A DNA stretch of 25,927 nt from a bacterium HR25 (GTDB lineage Bacteria > Chloroflexota > Dehalococcoidia > SM23-28-2 > HRbin24): positions 1 to 25,927 of the forward strand of contig BEIB01000009.1 in NCBI GenBank assembly GCA_002898615.1, read 5' to 3'. Positions 7,244-14,864 of this stretch are shown in pieces. A program made the translations under genes and the position numbers. The stretch's first letter is position 1. The number at the start of each line of letters is the position of its first letter. A model generated the notes under the pieces. That model made no database searches and was not told the DNA's origin. It was given only the letters and a program-made list of their open reading frames with translations.

Positions 7244-8236
7244 GTGTCCAGCGGCCTAAAACGGGTCACTATCGTCGGCCTGGGGCTCATCGGCGGCTCC
7301 CTGGGGCTGGCCCTGAAGGCCGGTCCCGGGCCAGAAGTGGAGGTCATCGGCTATGACCGCAACCGGACGGTGGCCGCCAAGGCCCGCCGGCTGGGCGCCA
7401 TCGACCGCGCCGGGGCAGACCTGGCGGAGGCGGTGGCCGCCTCTCCCCTGGTGGTGATAGCCACGCCCGTCCTGGCCATCCGCCAGACACTGGAGCGCAT
7501 AGCCCCTCACCTGCAGCCGGACGCCGTCGTCACCGATACCGGCAGCACCAAGGCCATGGTGATGGCCTGGGCGGGGGAGCTCCTCCCGCCGGGCGTCAAC
7601 TTCGTGGGAGGGCACCCCATGGCAGGCAAGGAGACGCAGGGAGTGGACCACGCCCAGGCCGACCTCTTCCACGGCAAGACCTACTGCCTCTGTCCCTCCC
7701 CGGAGGCCCGGCAGGAGGCGGTGGACCTGGTGACGGAGATGGTCCGCCGGGTGGGGGGACAGCCCCTCCTCATCTCGGCGGAGGAACACGACCGCTACGT
7801 GGCGGCGGTGAGCCATCTCCCCCTCGTCGTCTCCGTGGCCCTCTTCAACCTGGTGAGGAGCAGCCCGGACTGGCCCCGCCTGGCCGCCCTGGCGGCCAGC
7901 GGCTTCCGGGACGTGACCCGCCTGGCCTCTGGTGACCCGGAGATGGGGCACGACATCTGCGTGACCAACCGCGAACAGCTCCTCCACTGGCTGGACCGCT
8001 TCCAGGAGGAGCTCACCCGCTTCCGCGAGCTGATACTCCGCGGCGGGCGAGAACTCTACGATGCCCTGGCCACGGCGCAGGCGGAGCGCAACGCCTTCCT
8101 GGGGACGAGGGGCACCCCGTCCGGCCGTCCGCCCCGGCCTGGTGGACGCAGGCCGCGGGCGTCTTCGCCGCCGCGCCCGCTGGCCGGGGCCCGCCGTCAG
8201 CCCGGGCGGAGACGGCGCCCCCCTTCGGCGAGGTGA
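7244..8236 (+). CDS. tyrA: Prephenate dehydrogenase
   Basis: The 330-residue protein converts prephenate to 4-hydroxyphenylpyruvate with NAD(P)+ in tyrosine synthesis. The nucleotide-binding turn is VGLGLIGGS (11-19). Further family marks are VVIATPV, VTDTGSTK, GHPMAGKE and AAVSHLPLVVS, whose His is the catalytic residue in this family, plus the helical C-terminal dimer domain. The start is GTG 7244, giving the usual short N-terminus before the Rossmann strand; its ribosome site is weak. An unusual Arg/Pro-rich tail of about 40 residues follows the conserved region (from about 290). The stop codon lies inside the aroA ribosome site (AGGTGA), so the two are coupled. There is no ACT domain for tyrosine feedback. 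Confidence 0.92.
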   Translation: MSSGLKRVTIVGLGLIGGSLGLALKAGPGPEVEVIGYDRNRTVAAKARRLGAIDRAGADLAEAVAASPLVVIATPVLAIRQTLERIAPHLQPDAVVTDTGSTKAMVMAWAGELLPPGVNFVGGHPMAGKETQGVDHAQADLFHGKTYCLCPSPEARQEAVDLVTEMVRRVGGQPLLISAEEHDRYVAAVSHLPLVVSVALFNLVRSSPDWPRLAALAASGFRDVTRLASGDPEMGHDICVTNREQLLHWLDRFQEELTRFRELILRGGRELYDALATAQAERNAFLGTRGTPSGRPPRPGGRRPRASSPPRPLAGARRQPGRRRRPPSAR

Positions 8237-8243
8237 CCGCCCC

Positions 8244-9548
8244 GTGGAGCGCCTCGTGCGGCCGGCCCGTCGACTCCGGGGCACCGTGACGCCGCCCGGA
8301 GACAAGTCTATATCCCACCGTGCCGCCATCCTCAACGCCATCGCCAGCGGCCCCGCCACCGTCGATAACTTCCAGCGGGGGGCTGACTGCCTGGCCACCC
8401 TGCGCTGCCTCCGCCTCCTGGGCGTCCCCTGGCGCTGGCAGGGCCCGGATACCCTTCGCATCGAAGGGGTGGGCCCGCACGGCCTGCGAGAGCCGCCCGC
8501 CCCCCTGGACTGTCGCAACTCCGGCACCACCATGCGCCTCCTGGCGGGCCTCCTGGCCCCCCAGCCCTTCTTCTCCGTCCTCACGGGCGACGCCTCCCTC
8601 CGCTCCCGCCCCATGGGACGGGTGGTAGAGCCGCTGCGCCTCATGGGGGCCGAGGTCTGGGGCCGGCAGGGGGGCTCCCTGGCACCCCTGGCCGTCCAGG
8701 GCCGGCCCCTGCGGGGCATCCATTACCGCCTCCCCATGGCCTCCGCCCAGGTCAAATCGGCCCTCCTCCTGGCCGGCCTCTACGCCGAGGGGGAGACCAC
8801 TCTGGTGGAACCCGCCCCCTCCCGTGACCACACGGAGCGCATGCTGCGGGCCATGGGCGCCCCCCTCCAGGAATCGGAGGTGGGGATCAGCGTGCGGCCG
8901 CTGGGCGACGGCCTCCGTCCCCTCTCCCTCGTCGTCCCCGGCGACATCTCCGCCGCCGCCTACTGGCTGGTGGCCGCCCTCGTCCACCCCGACGCCGAGG
9001 TCAGGGTGGAAGGGGTGGGGGTCAACCCCACCCGCACCGGCATCCTGGACGCCCTCCGCCTCATGGGGGCCGACATCCGCCTGGAGAACGAGACCGTGCG
9101 GGGCGGCGAGCCGGTGGCCGACCTCATCGCCCGCTCCTCCCGCCTGCGGGGCATCGTTGTATCCGGCGAGCTCATACCGCGTCTCATAGACGAAATACCC
9201 GTGCTGGCGCTGGCCGCCCTCCACGCCGAGGGGGAGACGGTGGTCCGCGACGCCGCCGAGCTGCGGGCCAAGGAGAGCGACCGCCTGCGCACCACCGCCC
9301 AGGAGCTGCGACGCCTGGGGGGAGATATCGAGGAGCTGCCGGACGGCCTGCGCATCCGGGGCGGCAGGAGGTTGCAGGGGGGAAAGGTGCGCAGCCATGG
9401 CGACCATCGTCTGGCCATGACGCTGGCTGTAGCTGGCCTGGTGGCCCAGGGAGAAACTATAATTAGCAACTACGAGGCGGTCGTTGTATCATATCCTAGA
9501 TTTTGGGACGAACTTGACCGCCTGTGCGGTGGTGGCGGTGAGGACTAG
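8244..9548 (+). CDS. aroA: 3-phosphoshikimate 1-carboxyvinyltransferase (EPSP synthase)
   Basis: This 434-residue enzyme joins shikimate-3-phosphate with phosphoenolpyruvate to give EPSP, the sixth shikimate-pathway step. It shows PPGDKSISHRA (substrate and PEP binding), DCRNSGTTMRLLAG, QVKSALLLAGLYAEG, SRDHTERML, GDISAAAYW, DEIPVLALAA, ELRAKESDRL and HGDHRLAM. The GDKSISHR and NSGTTMRL forms resemble Bacillus-type rather than E. coli-type enzymes. The frame is open far upstream, but GTG 8244, placed seven bases after GAGGTGA, gives the normal N-terminus. It follows tyrA closely and precedes the tandem remA-type genes by 19 bases. Confidence 0.95.
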   Translation: MERLVRPARRLRGTVTPPGDKSISHRAAILNAIASGPATVDNFQRGADCLATLRCLRLLGVPWRWQGPDTLRIEGVGPHGLREPPAPLDCRNSGTTMRLLAGLLAPQPFFSVLTGDASLRSRPMGRVVEPLRLMGAEVWGRQGGSLAPLAVQGRPLRGIHYRLPMASAQVKSALLLAGLYAEGETTLVEPAPSRDHTERMLRAMGAPLQESEVGISVRPLGDGLRPLSLVVPGDISAAAYWLVAALVHPDAEVRVEGVGVNPTRTGILDALRLMGADIRLENETVRGGEPVADLIARSSRLRGIVVSGELIPRLIDEIPVLALAALHAEGETVVRDAAELRAKESDRLRTTAQELRRLGGDIEELPDGLRIRGGRRLQGGKVRSHGDHRLAMTLAVAGLVAQGETIISNYEAVVVSYPRFWDELDRLCGGGGED

Positions 9549-9567
9549 AAGAAGGGAGTGAGAAAAG

Positions 9568-9876
9568 ATGGCCACAGAGCTCCTCCATGTGGGGTTCGGC
9601 AACTACATAGCCCTCAACCGCGTGGTGGCCATCGTGACGCCCAACTCGGCCCCCATTCAGCGCATGGTCCGGGACGGGAAGAAGCGAGGCGTCATCAAGG
9701 ACGTGACCCAGGGCCGTCGTACCAAAGCCGTCATCTTCATGGACGATGGCTCCATCGTCCTGGCGGCCATCACGCCCGAGGCCATCTACGGCCGTGCCAC
9801 ACGGCTGGCCCCCGAGGCGGAGGCATCCCCCTCCGAGGCTGAGGGAGGCCGGCGGCGGAGGGCAGCCCGTGCCTAG
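9568..9876 (+). CDS. RemA/DUF370 family regulator, copy 1
   Basis: The 102-residue protein matches the RemA family (DUF370), small DNA-binding proteins that in Bacillus activate matrix genes and form rings. Typical features are LLHVGFGNYIALNRVVAIV at the N-terminus, PIQRMVRDGKKRGVIKDVT and the K/R-rich turn GRRTKAVIFMDDGSIVLAAI. After about residue 78 there is an extra Glu/Ser stretch and an Arg-rich end (GGRRRRAARA) not expected in the short Bacillus protein. The ribosome site is AAGGGAGTGAG. The order RemA-type gene then gmk is conserved in many Firmicutes. It overlaps the second copy by eight bases. Confidence 0.9.
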   Translation: MATELLHVGFGNYIALNRVVAIVTPNSAPIQRMVRDGKKRGVIKDVTQGRRTKAVIFMDDGSIVLAAITPEAIYGRATRLAPEAEASPSEAEGGRRRRAARA

Positions 9877-10123
9877 GCTCGTCCACGTGGGGCTCCGCAA
9901 CTACATCCCGGCGGAGCGCGTGCTGAGCTGTGAGAGCGCCGGCCAGGCCTGGGTGCAGCGGCTGGTGCGGGCGGCCCGCCGGGGCGAGACCGGCGCCACC
10001 GTCCTGGATCTGACGGCCGGCCGCAGGACGCGGGGCGTCCTCTTCCTGGACACCGGCCATATAGCCCTGGTCGCCCTCTCCCCCCAGACCATCGGCAGTC
10101 GCCTCACGGCGGCCCGCCGCTAG
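9869..10123 (+). CDS. RemA/DUF370 family regulator, copy 2
   Basis: An 84-residue paralogue begins at GTG 9869, with GGAGGG five bases upstream, inside the end of copy 1. It keeps the family frame (LVHVGLRNYIPAERVLSC, WVQRLVRAARRGETGATVLDLT, GRRTRGVLFLDTGHIALVAL). It differs at several positions: Gly-Asn-Tyr becomes Arg-Asn-Tyr, it has a Cys at about residue 21, and it lacks the tail. Because it is unlike copy 1 over most of its length, the duplication is old and the copies have probably specialised. It ends 16 bases before gmk. Whether it binds DNA alone or mixes with copy 1 is unknown. Confidence 0.88.
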   Translation: MPRLVHVGLRNYIPAERVLSCESAGQAWVQRLVRAARRGETGATVLDLTAGRRTRGVLFLDTGHIALVALSPQTIGSRLTAARR

Positions 10124-10139
10124 ACGGCCCGCAGGTCCC

Positions 10140-10724
10140 GTGCCGCTCCTCGTCGTCATCACGGGGCCATCGGGGGTGGGGAAGGACACCGTCATCGCGC
10201 GGCTCCGCCGGCGGCTGGGCCCCACCGTGCACGTGGGGGTCACCGCCACCACCCGGCCACCCCGCCCCGGGGAGCGCCACGGCGTCCACTACTACTTCGT
10301 CACGCCGGAGCAGTTCCAGGAGATGCTCTCACGGGGGGAGCTGCTGGAGAACGCCGTGGTCTACGGACATCGCTACGGCGTACCCCGCCCGCCCCTGGAG
10401 CAGGCGCTGGCCCAGGGGAGGGACGTCCTCCTCCGCACCGACGTCCAGGGCGCCCGCTACATCAAGTCCCGCCACCCTCAGGCGGTCACCATCTTCCTCG
10501 TGCCTCCCTCCCTCCGGGAGCTGGAGCGACGGTTGCGCCGTCGGAACAAGGACAGCCCCCAGCAACTGGCCCTGCGGCTGGCCAAGGCCCGGGAGGAGAT
10601 GGCGGCCGCCCACGAATTCGACTACCAGGTGGTCAACGACCGCATAGACCGGGCGGTGGAGGAGATCCTGGAGATAATGGAGCGGGAACGCTCTCGCTCC
10701 CGCGGCGCCCCCACGCCCCTGTGA
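10140..10724 (+). CDS. gmk: Guanylate kinase
   Basis: The 194-residue enzyme phosphorylates GMP to GDP with ATP. The P-loop is ITGPSGVGKDT (7-17); the last position is Asp before Thr instead of the more usual Ser or Thr, a known variation. GMP-binding features TTRPPRPGE and GVHYYFV follow, then FLVPPS and RLRRRNKDS (lid), and a C-terminal YQVVNDRIDRAVEEIL typical of the family. The start is GTG 10140 with AGG six bases ahead. It is the last gene of the plus-strand run and is followed by the lexA promoter. The last codons contain a GC-rich dyad (GCGGGA / TCCCGC), which may help end the transcript. Confidence 0.95.
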   Translation: MPLLVVITGPSGVGKDTVIARLRRRLGPTVHVGVTATTRPPRPGERHGVHYYFVTPEQFQEMLSRGELLENAVVYGHRYGVPRPPLEQALAQGRDVLLRTDVQGARYIKSRHPQAVTIFLVPPSLRELERRLRRRNKDSPQQLALRLAKAREEMAAAHEFDYQVVNDRIDRAVEEILEIMERERSRSRGAPTPL

Positions 10725-10754
10725 CGACCGGCCGAGGACCATGACGCCCACCGG

Positions 10755-10783
10755 TTGACGCCCTCGCCCCCCCTTGCTACACT
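10755..10783 (+). promoter_or_regulatory. lexA promoter
   Basis: TTGACG (10755-10760) and TACACT (10778-10783) are separated by exactly 17 bases. The transcript would begin near 10790, inside the SOS operator, and leave a leader of about 33 bases. This is the clearest promoter in the window. Confidence 0.7.
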
Positions 10784-10791
10784 TGTTCTAT

Positions 10792-10805
10792 CGAACAGGC
10801 GTTCC
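10792..10805. promoter_or_regulatory. SOS box (LexA operator)
   Basis: CGAACAGGCGTTCC fits the Bacillus-type consensus CGAACRNRYGTTYC at every position. It covers the predicted lexA transcription start, so LexA would repress its own gene. A second, overlapping dyad, TGTTC-TATC-GAACA (10784-10797), shares the GAACA half-site and could be an alternative register. Confidence 0.85.
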
Positions 10806-10822
10806 AGGCAGGAGGGGACGTC

Positions 10823-11464
10823 ATGCAGGAGCTGACACCGAAACAGCGGCGCATCCTGGAGTTCATCCAGCGCTTCCTGGAGGAGCACGACTATCCCCCC
10901 AGCATCCGCCAGATACAGGAGGGCTGCGGCCTCAGCTCCACCTCCGTGGTGGACTACAACCTGCGCATCCTGGAGCGCCTGGGCTACATACGCCGAGACA
11001 GAGAGGTCTCACGGGCCATAGAGCTGCTGGGCCCGGCGGGGCGTCGGCGTCCCCGCGTGGTAGAGGTGCCGGTGGTGGGCACCATCGCCGCCGGCCAGCC
11101 CATACCCGTCCCTACCGCCGACGCCTGGAGCGTCCCCTTTGACGAGACGGTGCCTGTCCGCCCGGAGCAGGCCCGCCACCCCGAGCGCCTCTTCGCCCTG
11201 CGGGTCAAGGGCAACTCCATGATCGACGCCCTCATCAACGATGGCGACGTGGTGGTTTTGGAGCAGACAAGCACCGCCCAGAACGGCGACATGGTGGCCG
11301 TCTGGCTGAAGCGGGAGGAGGAGACTACCCTCAAGAAGTTCTACCGCGAGGGCGACCGCATCCGCCTCCAGCCGGCCAACGAGGCCATGGCCCCCATCTA
11401 CACCGACCCCGACAACGTGGAGGTCCAGGGGCGGGTGGTCATGGTCCTCCGCTCCCCCTCCTGA
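10823..11464 (+). CDS. lexA: LexA repressor, SOS response
   Basis: The 213-residue repressor has an N-terminal winged helix (LTPKQRRILEFIQRFLEEHDYPPSIRQIQ, recognition helix near SSTSVVDYNL) and a C-terminal S24 self-cleavage domain. The scissile bond is Ala90-Gly91 in TIAAGQP, the nucleophile is Ser132 in GNSMID, and the general base is Lys171 in TTLKKFY. All parts needed for RecA-stimulated autocleavage are present. Start ATG 10823 is preceded by GGAGGGGACGTC. The perfect SOS box and promoter upstream support autoregulation. It converges on the methyltransferase with only 15 bases between stops. Confidence 0.97.
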   Translation: MQELTPKQRRILEFIQRFLEEHDYPPSIRQIQEGCGLSSTSVVDYNLRILERLGYIRRDREVSRAIELLGPAGRRRPRVVEVPVVGTIAAGQPIPVPTADAWSVPFDETVPVRPEQARHPERLFALRVKGNSMIDALINDGDVVVLEQTSTAQNGDMVAVWLKREEETTLKKFYREGDRIRLQPANEAMAPIYTDPDNVEVQGRVVMVLRSPS

Positions 11465-11479
11465 GACAGGGCGGCCTCC

Positions 11480-12238
11480 TCACCGTCGGTAGGCGACGAC
11501 GCGCAGGCGACGGTAGTCGGCCACCCAGGTGCCGTCGCGGAAGAGGCGGGGCCGCAGACGCTCCTCCACTGCCTGCACCACCTCGTCCCGCCTCGCCTCG
11601 GGCAGAGGCGCCAGGAAGTCCCCGGCGAACATGTCCAGCCAGTGGCGCAGCCCCTCCTCACCCCCCTCCAGCGGCGTGGGGCGGTCGAACAGGTGGGCCA
11701 GGACCACCTCCAGCCCCATCCTCTCTAAGAGGACGACGTATTCGCCCAGGCCGGGAAAGTACCAGGGGGAGCCGCCTGGCGGCAGCGGCAGCCCCCGCTC
11801 CCTCAGCGTCTCCTGCAAGGCGGTCACGATGCTGGCCACGTTCCCTTTCGCCCCCAACTCAGCCACCAGTCGTCCGCCCGGCCGCAACGCCTCCACGATA
11901 CAGGCCACCGCCAGCTCTTGCTCCCTTATCCAGTGGAGGACAGCGTTGGAGAAGACGGCATCGAAGGGCTCCGAGAAATGGAAGTCGCGGGCGTCCCCTA
12001 CCAGGAAATGCAGGTCCGGATAGTTGCGTCGGGCCTGTTCCACCATGGCCGGCGAGGCGTCCATACCGATGACCCGGGCCCCTCTGGCGGCGATGCGAGC
12101 CGTAAGGTGGCCTGTGCCGCACCCCAGGTCCAGTACTCGCTCCCCCGGTTGCGGGGAGAGGAGCTGCACCAGGTCTTGGGCCTGGCGCCACACGAAGGAA
12201 TGCCGGCCCTCGTAGCGGGCCACGTCCCAGACGGCCAT
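11480..12238 (-). CDS. SAM-dependent class I methyltransferase (trans-aconitate methyltransferase-like)
   Basis: The 252-residue protein has motif I VLDLGCGTGHL (35-45), an acidic residue in VIGMDAS, FLVGDARDF, FDAVFSNAVLHWI and LRPGGRLVAELG, all of a class I methyltransferase. The WI-rich post-motif and the later GSPWYFPGLGEY and DMFAGDFL resemble trans-aconitate 2-methyltransferase-type proteins. The substrate is unsure. ATG 12238 with AGGGG ahead gives the typical start (AVWDVARYEGRHSFVW); the frame extends further upstream into holA but is not needed. It lies eight bases after the holA stop and is probably cotranscribed. Its 3' end faces lexA. Confidence 0.85.
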   Translation of the reverse strand: MAVWDVARYEGRHSFVWRQAQDLVQLLSPQPGERVLDLGCGTGHLTARIAARGARVIGMDASPAMVEQARRNYPDLHFLVGDARDFHFSEPFDAVFSNAVLHWIREQELAVACIVEALRPGGRLVAELGAKGNVASIVTALQETLRERGLPLPPGGSPWYFPGLGEYVVLLERMGLEVVLAHLFDRPTPLEGGEEGLRHWLDMFAGDFLAPLPEARRDEVVQAVEERLRPRLFRDGTWVADYRRLRVVAYRR

Positions 12239-12246
12239 AGCGTCCC

Positions 12247-13275
12247 CTAGCCTCCGGCCCTCCCCCGGCCGGGGCGACGCTGGCCCGCCGGGCCGGCCGG
12301 CAGGCGGGTCAGGTCGTACACCAGCTCCTCCAGCGCCACCTCCTCCGCCACCTGCCCGCGCTTGATGGCCACGTCCGCCTCCAGGAGACGGCGGTAGGCC
12401 GCCCTGAGGGTCTCCAGAGAGTAGCGACGGGCCTGTCGCAGCAGGCGGCGCAGCGGCCGCTCGGGGAGGCCCGTCGCCTGGGAGAGCTCGCGCTCGCTGG
12501 CCCCACGCTCCAGCAGGTAGCGGGCCAGGAGGAGCCGACGGTAATGGCGGGCCAGCAGGGCCAGCAGATGAAGGGGGGACTCGCCCTGGGCAGAGAGCTG
12601 GCGCGAGAGGCGCAGGGCCGCCTCCCCCTCTCCCTCTGCGGCGGCGTCTATCAGGGCAAAGACGCTCAGCTCTCGCGCCGGCGCCACCAGGAGCTGCACC
12701 TCCCGCTCCCCCACCGCCTCCCCCCCGGCATAGGTGGCCAGCTTCTCCAGCTCCGAATTGAGGGCCCACAGGTCATTGCCCAGCAGGTCGGCCAGGAGGG
12801 CCACCGCCTGAGGGGAGAGACGCAGCCCCATTCGTTGGCAGCGCTGGACAACCCAGCGCGTCACCTCCTCCGGCCACAGGGGACGGAACTCCCTCACTTG
12901 GGCGTGAGGCGCCAGCGCCTGCAAGAGGGGATTGCCCCGCTCCACCGTTCCTTCCTCCACCAGAACGAGATGGGCATGAGGAGGCAACTGGCCCGCGTAC
13001 TGGACGAAGGACTCCCAGGGCCCCAGGGCGGCCCGCCTCCCCCGTCCCTCCCCCTGGAAGCGGCCCAGCAGCCCCTCCACGATGACCACTCGGTGGGCGC
13101 CCAGGAACGGCAGAGCGCTGCAGGCGCTCACCAGCTCCTGAGGCTGCACCTGCCGCCCCTCCAGCACCAACGTGTTGGCCATCAGGGAGCCGTCCTCGTC
13201 CAGGGAGGCACGCAGCTCCCGCAGCGCCTCCCGCAGGGAGAAGCTGTCCTGGCCGTAGAAGATGTAGAGTGGCAC
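12247..13275 (-). CDS. holA: DNA polymerase III delta subunit
   Basis: The 342-residue protein is the clamp-loader delta subunit. It begins [18 protein letters not shown], the expected pattern for HolA, and continues with [68 protein letters not shown] and [10 protein letters not shown], then the helical collar domain. The start is GTG 13275 with GAGGGA ahead. The frame is open upstream, but that part has no family resemblance. It ends in a basic Gly/Arg-rich stretch ([12 protein letters not shown]). It is divergent from trxA across 82 bases and leads the methyltransferase gene. Confidence 0.93.
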   Translation of the reverse strand: MPLYIFYGQDSFSLREALRELRASLDEDGSLMANTLVLEGRQVQPQELVSACSALPFLGAHRVVIVEGLLGRFQGEGRGRRAALGPWESFVQYAGQLPPHAHLVLVEEGTVERGNPLLQALAPHAQVREFRPLWPEEVTRWVVQRCQRMGLRLSPQAVALLADLLGNDLWALNSELEKLATYAGGEAVGEREVQLLVAPARELSVFALIDAAAEGEGEAALRLSRQLSAQGESPLHLLALLARHYRRLLLARYLLERGASERELSQATGLPERPLRRLLRQARRYSLETLRAAYRRLLEADVAIKRGQVAEEVALEELVYDLTRLPAGPAGQRRPGRGRAGG

Positions 13276-13289
13276 GGATGTGTCCCTCT

Positions 13290-13310
13290 GTGCTATCCTA
13301 AATTTAGCAC
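13290..13310. promoter_or_regulatory. Dyad in the holA-trxA divergent control region
   Basis: GTGCTA (13290-13295) and TAGCAC (13305-13310) are inverted repeats nine bases apart, and the centre-right contains a perfect ten-base palindrome CTAAATTTAG (13298-13307). The AT core offers possible minus-10 elements in both directions. It is the only AT-rich patch between the two genes. No good minus-35 is visible for either. Confidence 0.4.
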
Positions 13311-13357
13311 CCGATGGCCGCAGGCACACCTGGCGGCTGCGTTGGAGGACGAGGGAG

Positions 13358-13684
13358 ATGGTGAAGCCCAGGGACATCACAGACGCCGAGTTCGACACCG
13401 AGGTGCTCAAGTCGGAGCTGCCCGTGTTGGTGGACTTCTGGGCTCCCTGGTGCGGCCCCTGTCGCATGGTGGCGCCCATAGTGGAGGAGCTGGCCCAGGA
13501 GTACGACGGGCGGGTCAAGTTCGTCAAGGTCAACACCGACGACAACGTGGACACCGCCGTCCGCTACGGCATCCGCAGCATCCCCACCCTGCTCCTCTTC
13601 AAGGGAGGCGAGGCGGTGGGGCAGATCATCGGCTTCCGCCCCAAGAGCGACCTGAAAAAGCTGATCGAGAAGGCCCTGAGCTAA
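13358..13684 (+). CDS. trxA: Thioredoxin
   Basis: The 108-residue thioredoxin has the active site [10 protein letters not shown] with Cys32 and Cys35 and the cis-Pro loop [14 protein letters not shown]. Length and spacing are standard. The start ATG 13358 has GGAGGACGAGGG upstream; an open stretch before it has no thioredoxin similarity. It reduces disulfides in cytoplasmic proteins and is itself reduced by thioredoxin reductase, whose gene follows 75 bases downstream after a strong hairpin. Confidence 0.96.
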   Translation: MVKPRDITDAEFDTEVLKSELPVLVDFWAPWCGPCRMVAPIVEELAQEYDGRVKFVKVNTDDNVDTAVRYGIRSIPTLLLFKGGEAVGQIIGFRPKSDLKKLIEKALS

Positions 13685-13706
13685 GCCCCCGGGCCGCAGG
13701 GGCTCC

Positions 13707-13735
13707 CTGGGGGCTGCCGGGCTGGCAGCCCCCAG
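13707..13735 (+). terminator. Strong hairpin between trxA and trxB
   Basis: CTGGGGGCTGCC (13707-13718) pairs perfectly with GGCAGCCCCCAG (13724-13735), a 12-base-pair stem with a five-base loop. No T tract follows, so it may weaken rather than stop read-through, or protect the trxA message 3' end. The trxB start is only 24 bases beyond it. Confidence 0.5.
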
Positions 13736-13759
13736 GCGGTAAGATGCGGGGGAAAAGAG

Positions 13760-14686
13760 ATGGCTGAAGAGTTCGACATCGTCATCGTGGGGGGCGGCCC
13801 GGCCGGCCTGGCCGCGGGCCTCTACGCGGCGCGGGCGCGCCGGCGCACCGTCCTCTTGGAGAAGGGCGTCATAGGGGGGCAGATCTCCCTCACCAAGGTG
13901 GTGGAGAACTACCCCGGCATAGAGAGCATCAACGGCTTCGATCTGGCCCAGGCCATGCTCCGGCAGGCCCAGAACTATGGCCTGGAGACCCGCTTCACCG
14001 AGGCTACAGGCCTGGAGCGAATGGACAACCTCTGGACCGTCCACACCACGGACGGGGACTACCTGGCCAAGGCAGTCATCATCACCGCCGGGGCGGAGTA
14101 CAACCGCCTCAACGTGCCCGGCGAGGAGCGCCTCACCGGGCGCGGCGTCTCCTACTGCGCCACCTGCGACGCCGCCTTCTTCAAGGATCAGGAGGTGGCG
14201 GTGGTGGGCGGCGGCGACGCCGCCATGGACGAGGGCCTCTTCACCACCCGCTACGCCAGCAAGGTCTACGTCATTCACCGTCGCGACCAGCTGCGGGCCA
14301 GCCGCATCCTCCAAGAACGGGCCTTCGCCAACCCCAAGATGCACTTCATCTGGAACACAGTGGTAACGGAGGTCCTGGGCGAGGAGGCGGTGGAGGGGGT
14401 ACGCCTCCACAACCGCGTCACCAGCGAGGAATCGGTCCTGCCGGTGAAGGCCGTCTTCATCTTCATCGGCCACCACCCCAGCACCGACTGGCTGCGGGGC
14501 GTCGTCCCCATGGACGAGGGCGGGCACATCATAGTGGACCCCTGGATGGCCACCTCCGTGCCTGGCCTCTTCGCCGCCGGCGACGTGCGCCAGCACTCGG
14601 CCCGCCAGGTGGTCAGCTCAGCCGGCGACGGCGCCACCGCCGCCATCGCCGCCGACCACTACATCTCCGAACACTTCCACGAATAG
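13760..14686 (+). CDS. trxB: Thioredoxin reductase
   Basis: The 308-residue FAD enzyme passes electrons from NADPH to thioredoxin. The FAD motif is IVGGGPAG (9-16), the redox pair is CATCD (Cys133, Cys136), the NADPH motif is VVGGGDAAMDEG with HRRDQLRAS, and the second FAD motif is GLFAAGDVR. Length is normal for the low-molecular-weight class. The HRRDQLR sequence indicates NADPH use rather than ferredoxin. It follows trxA across a hairpin. The start ATG 13760 has GGGGGAAAAGAG upstream. Confidence 0.95.
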   Translation: MAEEFDIVIVGGGPAGLAAGLYAARARRRTVLLEKGVIGGQISLTKVVENYPGIESINGFDLAQAMLRQAQNYGLETRFTEATGLERMDNLWTVHTTDGDYLAKAVIITAGAEYNRLNVPGEERLTGRGVSYCATCDAAFFKDQEVAVVGGGDAAMDEGLFTTRYASKVYVIHRRDQLRASRILQERAFANPKMHFIWNTVVTEVLGEEAVEGVRLHNRVTSEESVLPVKAVFIFIGHHPSTDWLRGVVPMDEGGHIIVDPWMATSVPGLFAAGDVRQHSARQVVSSAGDGATAAIAADHYISEHFHE

Positions 14687-14690
14687 CCCC

Positions 14691-14710
14691 GGGGCCGCTC
14701 ACCTGGCCCC
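14691..14710 (+). terminator. Possible terminator after trxB
   Basis: GGGGCC (14691-14696) and GGCCCC (14705-14710) form a six-base-pair stem with an eight-base loop, followed by TGTTGTCCCTTTAT. It starts four bases after the trxB stop. The T tract is interrupted, so strength is uncertain. Confidence 0.45.
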
Positions 14711-14739
14711 TGTTGTCCCTTTATGTCCAGCCGCCCAGC

Positions 14740-14768
14740 TTGAAAAGCGTTTCAAAGAGAAATACCAT
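14740..14768 (+). promoter_or_regulatory. Promoter with overlapping dyad operator for the AcoR-like regulator
   Basis: TTGAAA (14740-14745) and TACCAT (14763-14768) are spaced by exactly 17 bases and point to the regulator gene. The minus-35 is one half of an inverted repeat, TTGAAA-AGCG-TTTCAA (14740-14755). A protein bound there would block the polymerase, so autoregulation is likely. The expected start is near 14775, with a leader of about 90 bases. Confidence 0.5.
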
Positions 14769-14864
14769 GGCGATAGTTTTTGCAACATTATGAGTGCCAT
14801 GATGGAATCGGCCTGGCGGCCCCAGTCCACCCCACCCTGTCAGGGGAGCTAGGGGTGGTGTCAT

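Noticed and set aside
7256..9407. Long minus-strand open frames opposite tyrA and aroA
   Set aside because: They are GC-rich antisense shadows with His/Gly/Gln-rich low-complexity translations and no ribosome sites.
13290..13310. CIRCE element for HrcA
   Set aside because: CIRCE is TTAGCACTC-N9-GAGTGCTAA. Here the half-sites are in the opposite order (GTGCTA first), so the match is only superficial.
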